DNA of 64,000 nucleotides from Anadara kagoshimensis (taxonomy: Eukaryota; Mollusca; Bivalvia; Arcoida; Arcidae). The position numbers and the translations under genes were made by a program. The notes under the pieces are model-generated. The model was not told the DNA's origin, searched no databases, and saw nothing but the letters and a program-made list of their open reading frames with translations. Location: positions 10,703,489-10,767,488 of the forward strand of contig CM037873.1 in NCBI GenBank assembly GCA_021292105.1, read 5' to 3'. Positions 26,401-41,400 of the stretch are shown piece by piece (position 1 is the first letter of the stretch; every line of letters begins with the position of its first letter).

Positions 26401-29400
26401 ATATTAAAAGACGCATATCTATAATGAAACACAAGTTCTTGCGTACCCAGCTATGTAACATTGGGATAATTTAAACCTAAACTTATATGATGAAGTCATT
26501 AAAAATAAAATCGCATTGAAAGGAGTGAAGTAATGGTAGTTTTGCTGCAATTTCTCACCAGTCTAACTTCCTGTACTATAGTTTAAGGAAGGTAGAGGAA
26601 ACAGAATTATCCGGTGAAAAACATCGAGTTTTAGCAAGCTTACTGACAAATCTTTTAAAATTATGTATTTTATAGAGGGATTCGAACCAGGGCGGTGAAA
26701 CAAAAACTGAAGCTTAAGACCTCGATGTATACTTGTCGGCTACTACCGAAGATTCTCAAACGTGTATTTGAATACTGTCCCGTTCTTCGAGTCTATGATT
26801 ATTTTGCCGCATTTATTACAAACCTATGGTTACATTTGAGTGATATTAACGCTTAGATAAGCAATTTAACGAGGACAATTTATTGTGCATTGATTTAAGC
26901 CTCATCAAAAAAATATATAGTTGGAATAAATTAACTAGTGTAACAGCATAAACAGAATGTTTTCCTAACAGAAAAAGCTATTTTAAATGCCGGAGCAAGA
27001 TGATTTAAAAAAAAAACAGGTCTAAAAACCATTTCAAAAAAATTCCTCTGACAGACATCCATTCCTCCACCTGCTAATTTGAGTTAAACGCTGAAACACA
27101 CACATCATGTATAGGAACTATATAGCTCCAAACATGCTCCATAAGTATGTGCTATGGACCTTCTTCCAATAGCCCCAAACAACTTCAACCCTTTCAACAT
27201 ACAAAGCGCCAATGCTCGTTAAAAACGGATTTTTTTAAAAACAGATATCAGACCCAGAGGCCCTCGCTGCATTGTGTGAGTTTAAAAACCAACAAGTGTT
27301 AAAATGATAAACTAATGGTTTTGCACCTGTATAAAAGTACACATCAAAACCAAAGAAAACCGGAATAATGCTGTTTTAACGAGAATTGACGATATGTTTA
27401 GAAAACACTGAAGTTACTTTCGTTTTTTGATTTCGCTAACCTTGACGGTATCGCAAGGAGACCCATTGCACTTACGAGTGCCTTGTATTTTTTCAGTATT
27501 AGCAGTATTTTTCAGCAGTTTATATAATTCTTAAATGTAGCTTTTGATATGTAGACAAGCTTAGATTATCAGTATAGCAAGTGTAGTTCTTGTTTTCATT
27601 AGTTTACACTTATTTGATTCATTGATTTTAATTATTACAGGTAGAAAGAAAATAAAGTAGGAAGAAACAAAATTTATTTCCATAAATTTGCGTTCAGATC
27701 CAAAAAAGGCGCAAAATTATTTGAATTATTGTTGCATATTCGTTAGTTTGGTTCGATCATTTTTCCATTTTGCCCTTCCAAAAGTCCTTACTATAATAAT
27801 TATATTATTTTTATGAAAATATCAAATGTCTACTTTCAAAATTATGATAAAGATGTTTGCTTAAAACAACATCAAATTACAACTGCTTTTTGTTTATCAT
27901 ATTACTTTGCGTTTTGGTACACTTTTATAAAATACAAAAAAGGCAGATATCAATGTTTAAATGGTTTAAATTATTATCATTATATTATTATTATTATTAT
28001 CTGTTGGGAATATTTGGAAATCTTCGTAGGGATTTTGAAAATATCGTGTTTTCTAACTTATCATCAAGTGTATATCTCAGTAGAAAGATGAATGTTGCCA
28101 CTATTGGGATTGAACAAAATAAAAACAAACATGATAACACCGGAAATGATGCTTTTGTTTGCTTTTTAAAGACGTATGTGCAGAAGAAATTTCGTTCGTG
28201 TTCGGTATGCTGTGGCAACCTTTGGTCATAGCTTAACCAAGAAAGTCAACCAAGCTTTATTCAAATAGTTTTGTATTTGTTTTTTTTAAGTTTCAAATAA
28301 TACTATTTATTCATTTTATCCATGTTTTGTATCTTATTTTAATATATTGACACTGTCGACAGTTTTCTGAATAAAGTTACATTACATTGGGAAAAAAAGA
28401 AAAAAGAGGATTATCTGGTATAAGGAAATACAAGCTTATTAGCACTATTGATATAAATTACTTCATAGGACAGTAATCCATATTCAAATCATCTGCATGG
28501 GGATGTGAAAATGTCAATGTTTATGTGTGAAATTAAAGCGATATACGCAACATGATTGATTGCTTTATCGTTTATTATTGTTATTTACATCGCAGATTAA
28601 GTTCCATGCAGTGAATTCATGCATCCATTTACCAATAAACTTACACATTTGACAATTGAAAATCTGTTGGGTCCTAAATGTCCAACTGTTTCAATTACAA
28701 CATTATATAACTCTCCAAATGTTATACAACACATAATACAATCACAGACATCGATTATCATCGCCGTTCTCCATGAAATATTGAAGGCAACTTTTTTTTG
28801 TTAAAGATATGTCCATTATTGCCAAGCATGAAACCAAAGCATTTCAAATTTATTTGCTTATTCGATTTAAATGTATTGTGTAATATTTTTAAAACAATTT
28901 TTAAATTTCATTATTCAGAACTCTTTGGCTGCTGGGAATTTAGATGTGAAATATTCCTGTAGCGAAACATTAATAAATAAAAATACCTAAGAAATAAATA
29001 GTTTTTATAGTTTAAAGTACACTATGTAAACACAATGAAATAAAGAGTAAGCTTTCATTCTACTAAAAAGGTGGTGATTATTACAGGGATATGTGATGTA
29101 ATACTTGTCCGCCTGTGATTCGAAATTGTGTTGGATGAATGGATATTTGACATACCGTTCTAATTTCAAAATAATATACAACAAACATGGGAGTTTAAAT
29201 TCAGGGACATAAAAATAAATGTTAAAACTTATTACGTTTGCTTGACATTACCAAAGCATCAAAGAACATGCTATAACAAGCGAGCAATAAAATAAAATAA
29301 CTTCTAACATAATCTACTATTTGTAAACCCCCATATTAAACTATAATCGGCGCTCATATCGACCCCTTGTAAGCTGTTTGGAGCTGATTTTAATCTCTCG

Positions 29401-32400
29401 GCAGCTTGTTATCCATATCTCGGCAATTCGGCAGCCGAGATCCAACTTCCTTTCGAGAAGTCTATAGTTTGCGTGTATCTGAATAAGACTTCTTCGTACG
29501 ATTCTACCGTATAATTGGACATACGTTAACAATATGCGTAAAAATATGTTTGTGTTATATTGTGTAAAGGAAGGAGGTGTATGCATGCTCAAAATAACAC
29601 ATACCAAAATTAGATTCCAGTAAGGCACAATTTCAGCTAGCGTCTCCGTGACTTCAGAACACGCACTTCCCATTACCATGACGATTTGTGGATTTCTGTA
29701 TATTAAGTCGTAAAAGGCATCAGTTCCGACTCCAGGGTCACACTGAAAATAGATATTGTATATGTAATACATTGAAGGGGAAGAAAGGCAAAACGTTCAA
29801 TTATTTAGATGCTCGATCGGTCATGGGTGAAGTTTTTTAAACACTTCATCTTAAATTTCATTCACACGTCATATATAACATCCTTTAACTCGCCTAAGTG
29901 AAGGATATTTCTAACCAAGCTTTTGATCAGTCCAGGGAAATTATACATGAATGTGATGAAGATATATTTGGCCTTAGTTTGCGGTCGATGAGGGATAACC
30001 TCCTATTTTTCAATATACCTAGATCTGATAACAAGAACGGTCTTAACGTAATCTTGCAAATCTGTAATCAAGACCACAACAATTAAGACAAAGAAGAATC
30101 AGTTGTCAATAGAGCCCATAGAAGTGGCGTTCAAACAGCAAAGTACTACGCCGATTGCGTTAAGTTTATGCAGAGCACGCAAAATGGTTTTATTCGATTG
30201 CAAACATTCACAGTTTGCAATTGTTTTCACACAATTTTGATTACACACGTGGCGGGTGTAGCAAGCTAAACAGGAGGTGCTTACCCTTTCGGAGCAACCG
30301 GCCCCACTTCCCTGGTGGAAGTTCGCATGTCTAACCTGACTTGTCAGTTCCAAAGTTTTTACTTTGTTTCTGGATAGTGATTGGGACATGAATTAGTATG
30401 TTTATTTTTAATTTAACATGTCCAAATTTATTATCAAATAACATGCATAATGAAATAACACCGATATATTTTCATTTGCATTTGTTAACAGTGCAAATGT
30501 AAATTTATTTCAAATATTGGAATTATTTATTGTTTCAGTCAAATTACAATCAGGGTTAAGTTTAATATTTTATTAGATGTATCGATAAATTAGCGATTTC
30601 GAGTGTGCTTTCCAGGAAACCCAATCAATAATAATAAAAACATCATTTATTTTTTGTCTCACTAAACACAACTAACTAATTTCAGGAAATGTAATTTTCA
30701 ACTTGATTAGGCAGAGTAAAGCTTTTTAATGAATGGCGCGAACTTGTATGTTAAACATTGGCAACATTGCATTGAATAGTTAAGCGAATTAAAAAGCGTG
30801 CTTAATCAGAATATAAAACGCATTGTGAAATTTGATTGATCGAGTGAATTCTCAATGAATAAATGATTCAACAATTAATGAACGTCCTTGTCCGCATCAG
30901 TAACTCTTAACATTTTCTTAGAACATGATTTTAGATGATAAAATCACTATGTTTATGACACCAATGATGGCTTAAAGTATATTTTTATACACTTTGAATT
31001 TGTCTGTTATTTTTTCACTGGCATAACCAATGAGAAATTGCTTTCTAAAAAATACATAGCATTTTGTTCTTAATCTGTGTGTTCAGAGACCATTTTTAAA
31101 CAAGTGCGATGGTTGGAATATGAAGAAATAGGTATCATTTTTGCATGTGATAAACATATGTCTATCGCTATATGTAATACGATTTAATTCGTTTTATTTT
31201 TAATTTGCTCCTAGTAGCTTTCCCTATGCAATCCATCTTTTTTGGCTTTTCAGTGAACAATTAAACATTCTGATAATACAATTTTATTGACTGGAGTGAA
31301 AACTGTAACAGATATATAATCTATTATAAAGTTCCTTCAAGATACGTTTGTATTGAAAACGGTTAAAATTATTAAATATACTCCTATATATTTTAACTGC
31401 ATGTCATATATCAACGTTGTCCAAAATAGTAATGATTTGAGATTTACATCTGTCCCTTTATACTCTATATACAACACTTGCAATTGACAATTGAAAATAA
31501 AACATAATAATGGCATGTAAGACTGATCGGTGCAAATTGCATTTTTCTACTGTTTTTTTCCAAACCTCAATGCATTATTAAGGTGCTTAAGTCCAAGTCT
31601 GACACGTTTCTGTCAATTAGTAGTAATATCCAATATTTCCTATTTAATCTTATACAAATATTACACCACTTGAAAATACTTTCTCTGACCAATATAAATC
31701 ATTATAAATCATTTGTGATTGTATTTTTCGCTCTAGAAACCCTGAGTATCAACTCGAGACATCATTTCTAAGTATAAAGAAAATAGCATTGATACACTTG
31801 GATATTAATGGATCTACCACAAGGATATAAATCTAATTGTGTTATCCCACACTCTATCAGAGGACTATCGGAATTCCTTTTGTGAGATTGCATATGTTTG
31901 AGACATAGAAATGATATTTATAGCTGGAAGGCTATCAACCGCCGATGGAAGTAATTTCGTTGTTTTAAAACAGCTAGAGAAATAAAGAACTCTGAATTCG
32001 ATAGAGACACATCTTTAGTTTTCCCATTATTACTAGTAAACAGTGTATTTTCTATAGTCGTGATTAAGTTTTTATCCAACATCAAAAATAGCACGAAGGA
32101 TCTGAAAATATAACCTTAACAAACTTTTAATCTCTGCTTTACGCCAATTATAAAACTTGTAAGCGTTTAACCAGGACTAGAATTCTAAAACAAAAAATAT
32201 CCATTCCAAAGCAAAGTAAATTTTTTAAAACAGGCAATTTAAGTTAAAGCAGTGAACAACCGGGAAAGTGGGAAAGTGAGACCGGGCGGTCCGAAAGAGT
32301 AAGCACCTCCTCTTGACCTTGTAATTCCCGCCACGGGTAAAATATATGACCAATCTCGCAAATAAATCTGTAAACTAAGTTCCATAACGTTTTTTTCTAT

Positions 32401-35400
32401 CCCTATTGCAAATAGATATTTTTAAGCGCCAGACTTATGACATTCTACCCGTACACCATGTGTGTTCTTTAGTGTATAACCATCTATTGTCTAGCCTGAC
32501 TGTACGGTCGAATAATAAAGGTCATGCGGGCGCCATTTACGAGAGTCGTCATAAATTAATAAATTGTTTTCAAATCCACGAACATTTTTTTTCAGGCGAG
32601 ACTGCAGCATCTCTCTTGTTAAGATGCTACATATCATTGCAAAATAGTCTGAAGAAAACTGTTTAAATGTTGATCATTGCGATATCAAAGTGTAACAGGA
32701 GAGAGGAAACAAAAAATGATGCGACACGCTTCTCGATGCATTACAAAAGTATGTGAGCAATTCAATGTGCGAGCTTGAGAATTTTTGACTCGGAGCCCTC
32801 TTTATAATCATATGTAGTGATGTGTTCGTGGTTGACCTGTAACCATTTACTTATAAAATTTATTTAGGTAACTTTAATTTTTTGATTCATTATAAATATC
32901 GCAAAAAACCTAAATACTGACACGGATTAACTTATAGTATTTAAGTCTCCCTAAAACCCAAAGTTAGCTGTTTCTTGAACATGATTATAGAATATTATAT
33001 TTTTGCGTCATTTTCATCCCATCCCACTCACTATACGATTCTATATCTAACAGAGGAGTAATATAAAAGCACCGACTCTTATATCACGTTATTTGTGCAT
33101 TAAGATGTCATTTGGTACAGTAGCTTCGTATTTAATTAAAATTCTATAAAAGTATTATCAGCTATACTGACTTAGATATGAGATCGCAATCAATTCAACA
33201 GATACTAAAAAGGTTTAATATTGTGACAACGGAAGGTTATATAGATTAAAGTTTTGCATATTTTACCACTTTCTCAGATTGAAATCACCAGGTTGCTACT
33301 TTTTATTTTTCCTAGAATCTTTTCCAGCACTAAATGGGGTACTTTTGTGCCTTAAAAGGTGCTTTATTCATCCAAGTAATGTTCACTAATAACGCTTTAC
33401 ATCCGCATAACGTAAAATCATTCATCTTACCAAAACAAATATACTAATCCGTGTCACAATTCGAAAGCAAAGTAAAAATTGAAACTGGCAAATTATTGTA
33501 AACACATGCACTTCTACCATGGAAGTAAGGCCGGGTAAACCGGAAGAGTTTAGCTAGCTATAACTGCAGTCTTTATAAAAGTGTAATGAACAAAAAAAAA
33601 TATTTTATTACTTCTGATGTACAAAATATGTACATGAAAATTTTGTTGATTCGTTATTTAAAAAAATAAAGCTTAGTAGTAATTTCTGGAATGTGCTTCT
33701 TATAAAACTCTGGTTGTAAAATAAGTTGTTTCGAGAGAAATCACACTTGGGGTTTTGAAAATTAACAAATTTTCAGTTAATCAGTTAACATTAGCTCTGA
33801 TAGCATTTACTAACACTAAATAGAGAAATTAAAACTCTCATGCAAAGTACTTTCTGATATTTCTTGAAGGAGAAAAAAGAGTTCTTTTCAAAAACAAATT
33901 GGAATTGCATTATAACTTAAGTTGCCAAGTTATTTAAATGCTAAATTATTTCAGGAAAAGACATTATCCATGTAAACAGACATGGCCTTTAGCATAGTCG
34001 TTAGCATTGTTTTCATCATAGACTAGATTAATTTGATATCATCACGGGAATTTAACCAGATACTAAAGTTAACCTGATACTTTTTTACAGAAAACATCCG
34101 TTGAATGAGGAAAAGCCTCAAGCAAAGTTAGAATCATCATTTTCTTAATAGACCCAATGAATACGATGCCATCTTGGAATATTATTAGGTAACCTTTTAA
34201 TACTAACAGATAACTGAACCATATTTAACTAATACTTTCATATTCAGATACTTTGTCTTTAACCTTGTTTGTTATAAAACTTCGGATCATCTTTTTTCCG
34301 TGTTTCCGGATTTTCTTTATCCAAAACAAATAATTTGAGATAGATAAAGACGATAATCAGAATTTACAAAGTCAGATAAAAGCTAGTACCCCTGTTAAGC
34401 GAGTGCTTTTAACAACAGAGATGTGAGATTAAAGGGGAAATGGAACAAGTCGTCGTATGGTCGTCTGCTGTGAATTAATGATAAAGGTAACGGGATCTAC
34501 CCTATAGCCGATTCAAATGGGATGGGTTTGCTTTGACATGTTTAGTTCTATAACACTAAAGTATATGCATCAAAGCTAGGCCAAAACAGGAACAACTATT
34601 TAAAAATTTCTTGGACATTTATATTCTTCAAAAGGCAGAAACTATTATTTGTGCAACTATGACCAGTAGCTATTTGTATATATAGTCAAAACTATTGATG
34701 CAAAGTAATATATTGTACACAACAATGATCAATCAAGTTATGTAAAAACTCTGTAATGTGTCTCTACTAATATAGAGTAAATCGCCATATAAACCTTGTG
34801 GAGAATGGCGAAGAACAGAGAAACATAAGAAGGAATACGATATACTAGCCACCACTGATGCTTTATATGTCGTACTAAAATCTAATAGACGGAAATTGCA
34901 AATAATTATTAAAAGATCATAAAACTGCACAAATTTTCTAATGTTTTTGTCACAGGCACTTGGGTTTAGACACCTGATATATATGACACGTTGAACGGAA
35001 ATTGAAACCATAAAGATTTAGCAGTATTGATTAAAATATCCCGAAGATATCATGCCTGATAAAGTGTTCTACAGTGTTTAATTGATGACCTACTGGTTGT
35101 AAAATATGTCATGGGATGGACAAGGACCTTCCAATAGTGCTATAACCACACCATTGTTGTTCGTCCAAAGCCAGGAATTTATAATCAGTGGCCAAAATTT
35201 GTATTTGTATTTTATTTTTGTGGTATTTTTGGCTATTTAGCATTAACTTTTATCACTATCTTGTCAAGCACATTTACATGTTTTTCAGTTATAAATTTCC
35301 CTTCTTCCTCTTCTATCTGAACATTCGCTCTTATTGATTTACTAAATTGGTAGATACATTTTCTTCAACCAAGGCCTTCGAGCGAGTTGATGTTGTTACG

Positions 35401-38400
35401 ATAACGATGTTTGAATTTCTTCCAGCAGACAACTTAAAATAATAGCGCCGAAAATCACTAAAGAAATTAAAACAAAGACATGTGTTAACTATCTGATGTC
35501 ATTATCTGTCAATGTGCTTTTAAATTCGCAGTTTATATTCGAGATTGGACATGTTGATATATTTACCAGACAGAGTCAATGTGTTATGTTATGTGGGTGC
35601 GATTTAATTTTCTAAATGTGATAGATAACTGATCATCTAATCCATTTCTTCATCCTAATATGATTGCAATAATAATAAAACATTATAAAGAGTATATGTA
35701 TATAAAACATCATGACACGGTTCTTCACAGTCTATAATAAAAGCCAGATTTCGAGTAAATATCACTGGAATATTTGGTCCTTGGCCGAATGATTATACCA
35801 AGTTTGCAAGTATGCACTAGGGCCAATACATGGTAAAATTTACACAAACGCTATATATTTCAATCTCTTATTTCCTATAAAAAACCACATATTGCAAACA
35901 TTATATTTATGCGGATGTACATGGTTTCACTAACACGTAAACATTTTGGTTATCTGATCTACACTATATATCTTTCACTCTAATTTCATGTGTTATGTTG
36001 ATCTTAAGTTTAAATATCAGTATCTTCAGACAAATTAACATGTTATTTAGTTGCATTATTTTTGTATCAACTATAATTCAAAAATACAAAAACAAAAATA
36101 TAATCAATACTGGATTATAATGTGAAGACACATTGCTAATACTTTCTATCTTATTGCTTGTATCAGAAACAAACATGTCAGTCTATGTTATATAATACAT
36201 ATTGTAATATCTGTTAAAATATGAGGTTTATGTAATAAGTAAACTTTTTAACCTGGTCATTTTTATATTGTACATCATTAGTTATACTCCGAAAATATGT
36301 TTTGGCATCAATATTACGACAAAATAATACCAAAACATCCATATTTCATATTTTTAACCACATATAATCACCGTTAGAAACAATACTGACAGAGAGTTAC
36401 AGAATACTTTGACCGTCTAAAAGCGGTTTGATTTATCTGGCTTTATGCATGACAACTGAATATTAATAAATATATCATCATCAAGTAAAACATTTAAATC
36501 TTGTCTGTGTTTGGTAATTCTGCTCATACAACGATATTTATGAAAAACAACTAATAATCAGATTTAAAACGTTCAACAAGAAAGAAGAGCACATTTTAAA
36601 ATTGTTTTATTACACGAAGATACCAAAAATGAAACAATTGCAGCAAATGTACTTAATATTGAATTATATGTTGTTGCTCTTACTTCATTTAAGGATTGAA
36701 TGTCACTTTGAATGCTGTCATCGAGGTATGACTGCATCAGCTCACGTTCAAAGTAAGTGAATCGCGAAGCGATTCATGTTAACTTTGAACGTGAGCTGAT
36801 GCAGTCATACCTCGATGACAGCATTCAAAGTGACATTCAATCCTTATGTTTACATTATTTTACCCACAAATAGGTATTTTTAATTTTCCGAAAGTCGGTG
36901 TATTAATGTGGTTGGAACACTTAAAGCGAGATAACTCTTATTGTAGAACCAAATAAAAAGAACAGCCATGTTGATTTGTCTCGTTGCTTGGCGATCGTAA
37001 AATATAGTTCCGTAAAACACATTTGAAAATTAAATTCGATTTCTCCTTTTTTCACTAAACAATAATCTGTTTGGTAAGATATTACCATGAATATAATTAT
37101 TTAGTCGAATAACAAACAGTTGTTCATAATTTAAATGTGGTGTCCTCGGACTCACTAATTTTTTCACTTCGTATCTTTATAGGCCATGGGAAATGGACAT
37201 TAATCATTAAAAAACTATTTTGATATAAAAAGACAACAAATATTGGTTTTTATTATTCTTTTTTATTTTCAAATCATTTTTAAAATTGGTGCAGTATGAC
37301 AAATTTCTACGTTTGTTACCGCTCGTAAAGAGCGTCCCTGCAGTCGCCGGATAGATTTATGAATGAACCCGCAGGAAATTATGAATGAATAAGTAGTCCC
37401 TTGGTGGTATGTATTCCTCCGCTGTACATCGAAAGCGGATTGGCTGAAGATATTAACTGACGTATCGCTTTACACAGAGCGCGCGACACACTGCTGTCAT
37501 CGAAAAATTAACGCAATGGTTCCAAAGAGATTCATATAAGGCAATGCATTTGTAATGTAAACATATATAAATGTTGCAGTCCTACTGAAACAGCAATCTT
37601 TCCAAAAAACTATTTGCCATATTGCTATTATTTTTACACATTTTTAGTTTTTATTGTTAAAACAATATACAGACACGTAATATATCTATATTTAAACTGC
37701 TTGGGAAGTATATCATATTTAATGTGGACAATGATTTGTAACATGGAAATAAACATTTACTTTGCAATCATCATCGTGAACAAGAATAGGAAGCAATTAA
37801 GGTTGATGGAAGAAACAGGTGAACATGACAGTATATATATCCATCAAACGGTTGCCTCTATATGTATATATACAGCTTCAATATCCGTCTGTGTTTGACT
37901 AAATTGCGTGTCAATTCATGTTTATGACATTTATGATATAATTGGAAGCGCCAATGACGCAAATTTAAAACACTATGGGAGAAATGTGAGATTATTCTAT
38001 GCGCACCGGTCTGACTTCACTGGAGGAAGTTCATGTGTTTAACCTTGTTTGTCAATTTCAACGTTTTAACTTCGCTTTGGGATTGCAATTTGGACCAGGA
38101 TAAGTATATTTTTAATTATTATTCAATTGTAAACAGAACTTGCTTCTAAAATCACATTTAAGCATAATAATAAAAAGCAAACATACTAATCCATGTCCGA
38201 ATTACAATCCAGAACTCGGGTTAGACACGTGAACTTCTACCAGGGAATTGAGGCCGGGTGCTCCAGAAGGGTAAGCATCTCCTGTTTAACTAGCTACACC
38301 CGACACGTGTAATCAAAATTGTGTGAAAGGTGGAACTATGGCACGTCAAATATATCCAGATCAATCCTGGACACAGCGACATCAAACTTATCAACAATAA

Positions 38401-41400
38401 TGTGATGACAGCTATGGAATATTTTGAGAGCCTAGGCTTGCAATATCCCTGAGTCAACAATTCATTTGGAAGCAGTCGGCGTTGTTGTACGAAGTCCCCG
38501 TAGTGGAAACAAGCTCTACCATAGCGTATTATTAGGATAAATTCATAATAAATGCATTTTGGGATATTGAACGTCATATTCAGGTAGACATTTGCACTTT
38601 TATTCATACAGAAATGCATACAAGTACAGTCAAACTTGTCTATAAAGGCCACCCAAGGGAACCAGTAAAAATGGTCTTTATGGGCAGGTGGCCTTTATAT
38701 ATATACATATATATACAGGTTCCAGTAATTTGAATAAAGAACAATTATATAACTCTACTGGCACTATAAGAAGGTGACCCTTATATAGAGGTTGCATTTA
38801 AGGCAGGTTTGACTGTATATAAATCAGAAAAGACACAGTTAAAACGTCATTGTGAGGACTGTGGCAAAGTAAAAAAAAACACTATATTATGTATTAGACT
38901 AGAACAAATTCAGAAAATGTGACTTGAAGCGGCATTTTTTAGTAAAAGTTGGTAACATGTTTTTCTAACATAATTCGAGGGTGCCGAATTCAAAAATGGC
39001 GGATACCAAGCTCAATTTTGAGTTTTTAAACCCATAATTCCAAAAACAAAATGGCGGCTAAAATTAATGGTTTACCAATGCAAAAAATGTTACTTGGGTT
39101 GACAAATTTTAGTAAAAGATGGTAACATGATTTATTTAACATAATTCGAGTGTGCTGAATTTAAAAAAGACGGATACCAAGCTCAATTTTGAGTTTTTCA
39201 ACCCATAATTCCCAAAACAAAATGGCGGCTAAAGTTTATGGTTACAATGCAAACAATGTTACTTGGGTTGACAAATTTTGGTAAAAGTTAGTAACATGAT
39301 TTACTAATTCGAGGATGCCGAATCCAAAAATGGTGGATACTAAGTTCAGTTTTGAACTTATAATTCCAAAAACAAAATGGCTGCTAAAATTTATGGTGTA
39401 CCAATGCAGAAATGTTACTTGAGGTTTCAAATTTTAGTAAAAGTTGGTAACATGATTTATTTAACATAATTTGAGGATCCCGAATTCACGAATGGCAGAT
39501 ACCAGCTCAATATTGAGTTTTTGAGCCCATAATTCCGAAAATAAAATGGCGACTGTTTCAATTTATTGGCATATAATTCCTCAGTGTTATTTAAGTTGCA
39601 TGTTTTAGTAAAAGATGGTACTTTGTAACTTTTCACCATAACTTGCAGACTTGAGGTTGTTAAATTAAAATGAAAAAGGCTTAACTAAAGTATAAATGTT
39701 TAAACCAAATTTAAAACAATTTCTAAAAAATAAAGTGGTGGCTACAGTTAAGTGTTTGCTCATTACGTGTGCATTTTGCATAGTACAATGATAAATCTAC
39801 ATGACTAATAAATTGAGTTCACAACCAAAACCATACTGAAACACTGCTTCATTCAGATCATGGTGTGGAATTAACAGTCAAAATCGAAACTTGTGTTTAA
39901 AATGCAAAAAAGAGCCTATTCCAGAACACTCTTTTATACAGAGTTTGCCACATGTTCTTGCAAAATTGTATGTAGAACCCATGGTTGCCAATGTCAAAAT
40001 ACCAAATTACTATGCGTGTCATCATGCGCCAAACTTTTAAGAATGATATTGCTTTAATAGGTAGAATCACAACCATTACTTAAAAAATATATCGATTGAT
40101 ACGTTGTGAACCTCATATGTTGTGGTTTGAATTTTGACGGTAATATTGCATTATTTTACAACATAGTATCGGTCTCTACAAAGTTTTGCCAGCGATGTTT
40201 AAGGAGCTCAATGCAACTTTTAAATTATTCATTTTCTTGAAAATTCAGAAAGTCCTCCAATGAATATGTAACACCATCATCTAACTATAAAACTGGTAAT
40301 GTAAATGACAGTCAAGGCAATGGTAGAATTGTGTCAGTGGACCAAGACACCTTTACTGAGTTTTCCACAACACTTGATTTGAATATTTTTAGTAACAGCC
40401 TCAAAAGTAATACAAATTATGTGTCATTTATTTTTTGTTCCTTTTATGAATAATCTACATGTACCATCAGAATACCATCAGTATCTAAGTTAACCGTGGT
40501 CATAACCTTTCCATATGATGGAACAGTCTTTCTCTGTCTTCTTTGGCGTAGGTGAACCAGGGCGTTTTTATTGTTTAAACGGGTTTGGACTATTGGGTGA
40601 AATAATGGACCCACTTTGCCTCCATAGAAACAAAGCTCTTATTAGAGCTAGCAGGATCTACCACTAAAATGTTTAGTTTAACACGCGACAAAGTGCATCT
40701 TGTGTGCTTCTGATTAATTGCCAGAAGCCCAACAGGCCAAAGTCTTTCTTCTTGCAGCATGTCAGAATGGAATGTACTCTTCTCTGTGAAATGCCAACTC
40801 ACTGCCCTTATAGCTTCTATAAGTCACCTGTCAGTCATAACAATACCATGATTTTTATCTACGTTTCCACAATTTTAAAATGATTAGTGGCCAAACTTTC
40901 AAAATTTGTGAAAATGTTTAGGGTATTTTTGTTTTTACAGATTTGCAAAAAAAAATTTCCTTTTTGAAAGAAAAGGATTTCTCAAAAATGAGCAGCTGAT
41001 GGTGATTTCGAAAAAGCTTTATTGACCATTTCATAAGTCAAATATATACATGTTTTTATAATGACTTTTGCCGCTAGGCTACCCGAGACGAAGGCTGTTA
41101 ATAAAAGACCACCATCGGCATACAAGGTCTTTTGATTTCATAAATATCAAACCCCTTTTTACAGAGTTATTGCCCTGAAATGTAATTAATTTTTTTGCAA
41201 ATTGTGCTGGTTTTGTTGCTTTTTACTAGGAAACTATTAGTGTTATATAAAAGCAATACATTGAAAAATAATGAACATGACAAACTAAGTAGCAATGTTT
41301 GTAAGAATACGATTGACCCTATTTTTTTTTAAAGTATTATAAATAGATAACAACACCAAGTTGCAAAGATAATCAACATGCCAAGATCAAACTTCATAGA

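Noticed and set aside
27813..28231. Overlapping ORFs of 92 and 124 codons at 27.8-28.2 kb
   Set aside because: They are low-complexity, AT-rich and contain an ATT microsatellite; no homology or splice signals.
37310..37545. CpG-containing segment as a promoter
   Set aside because: It has CCAAT-like and GC-rich pieces, but no gene starts next to it and it abuts a foldback element, so a repeat origin is more likely.
40590..40802. 70-codon minus-strand ORF in the 2.9-kb element
   Set aside because: No recognisable motif, and the other coding remnants of the element are on the plus strand; it may be chance.
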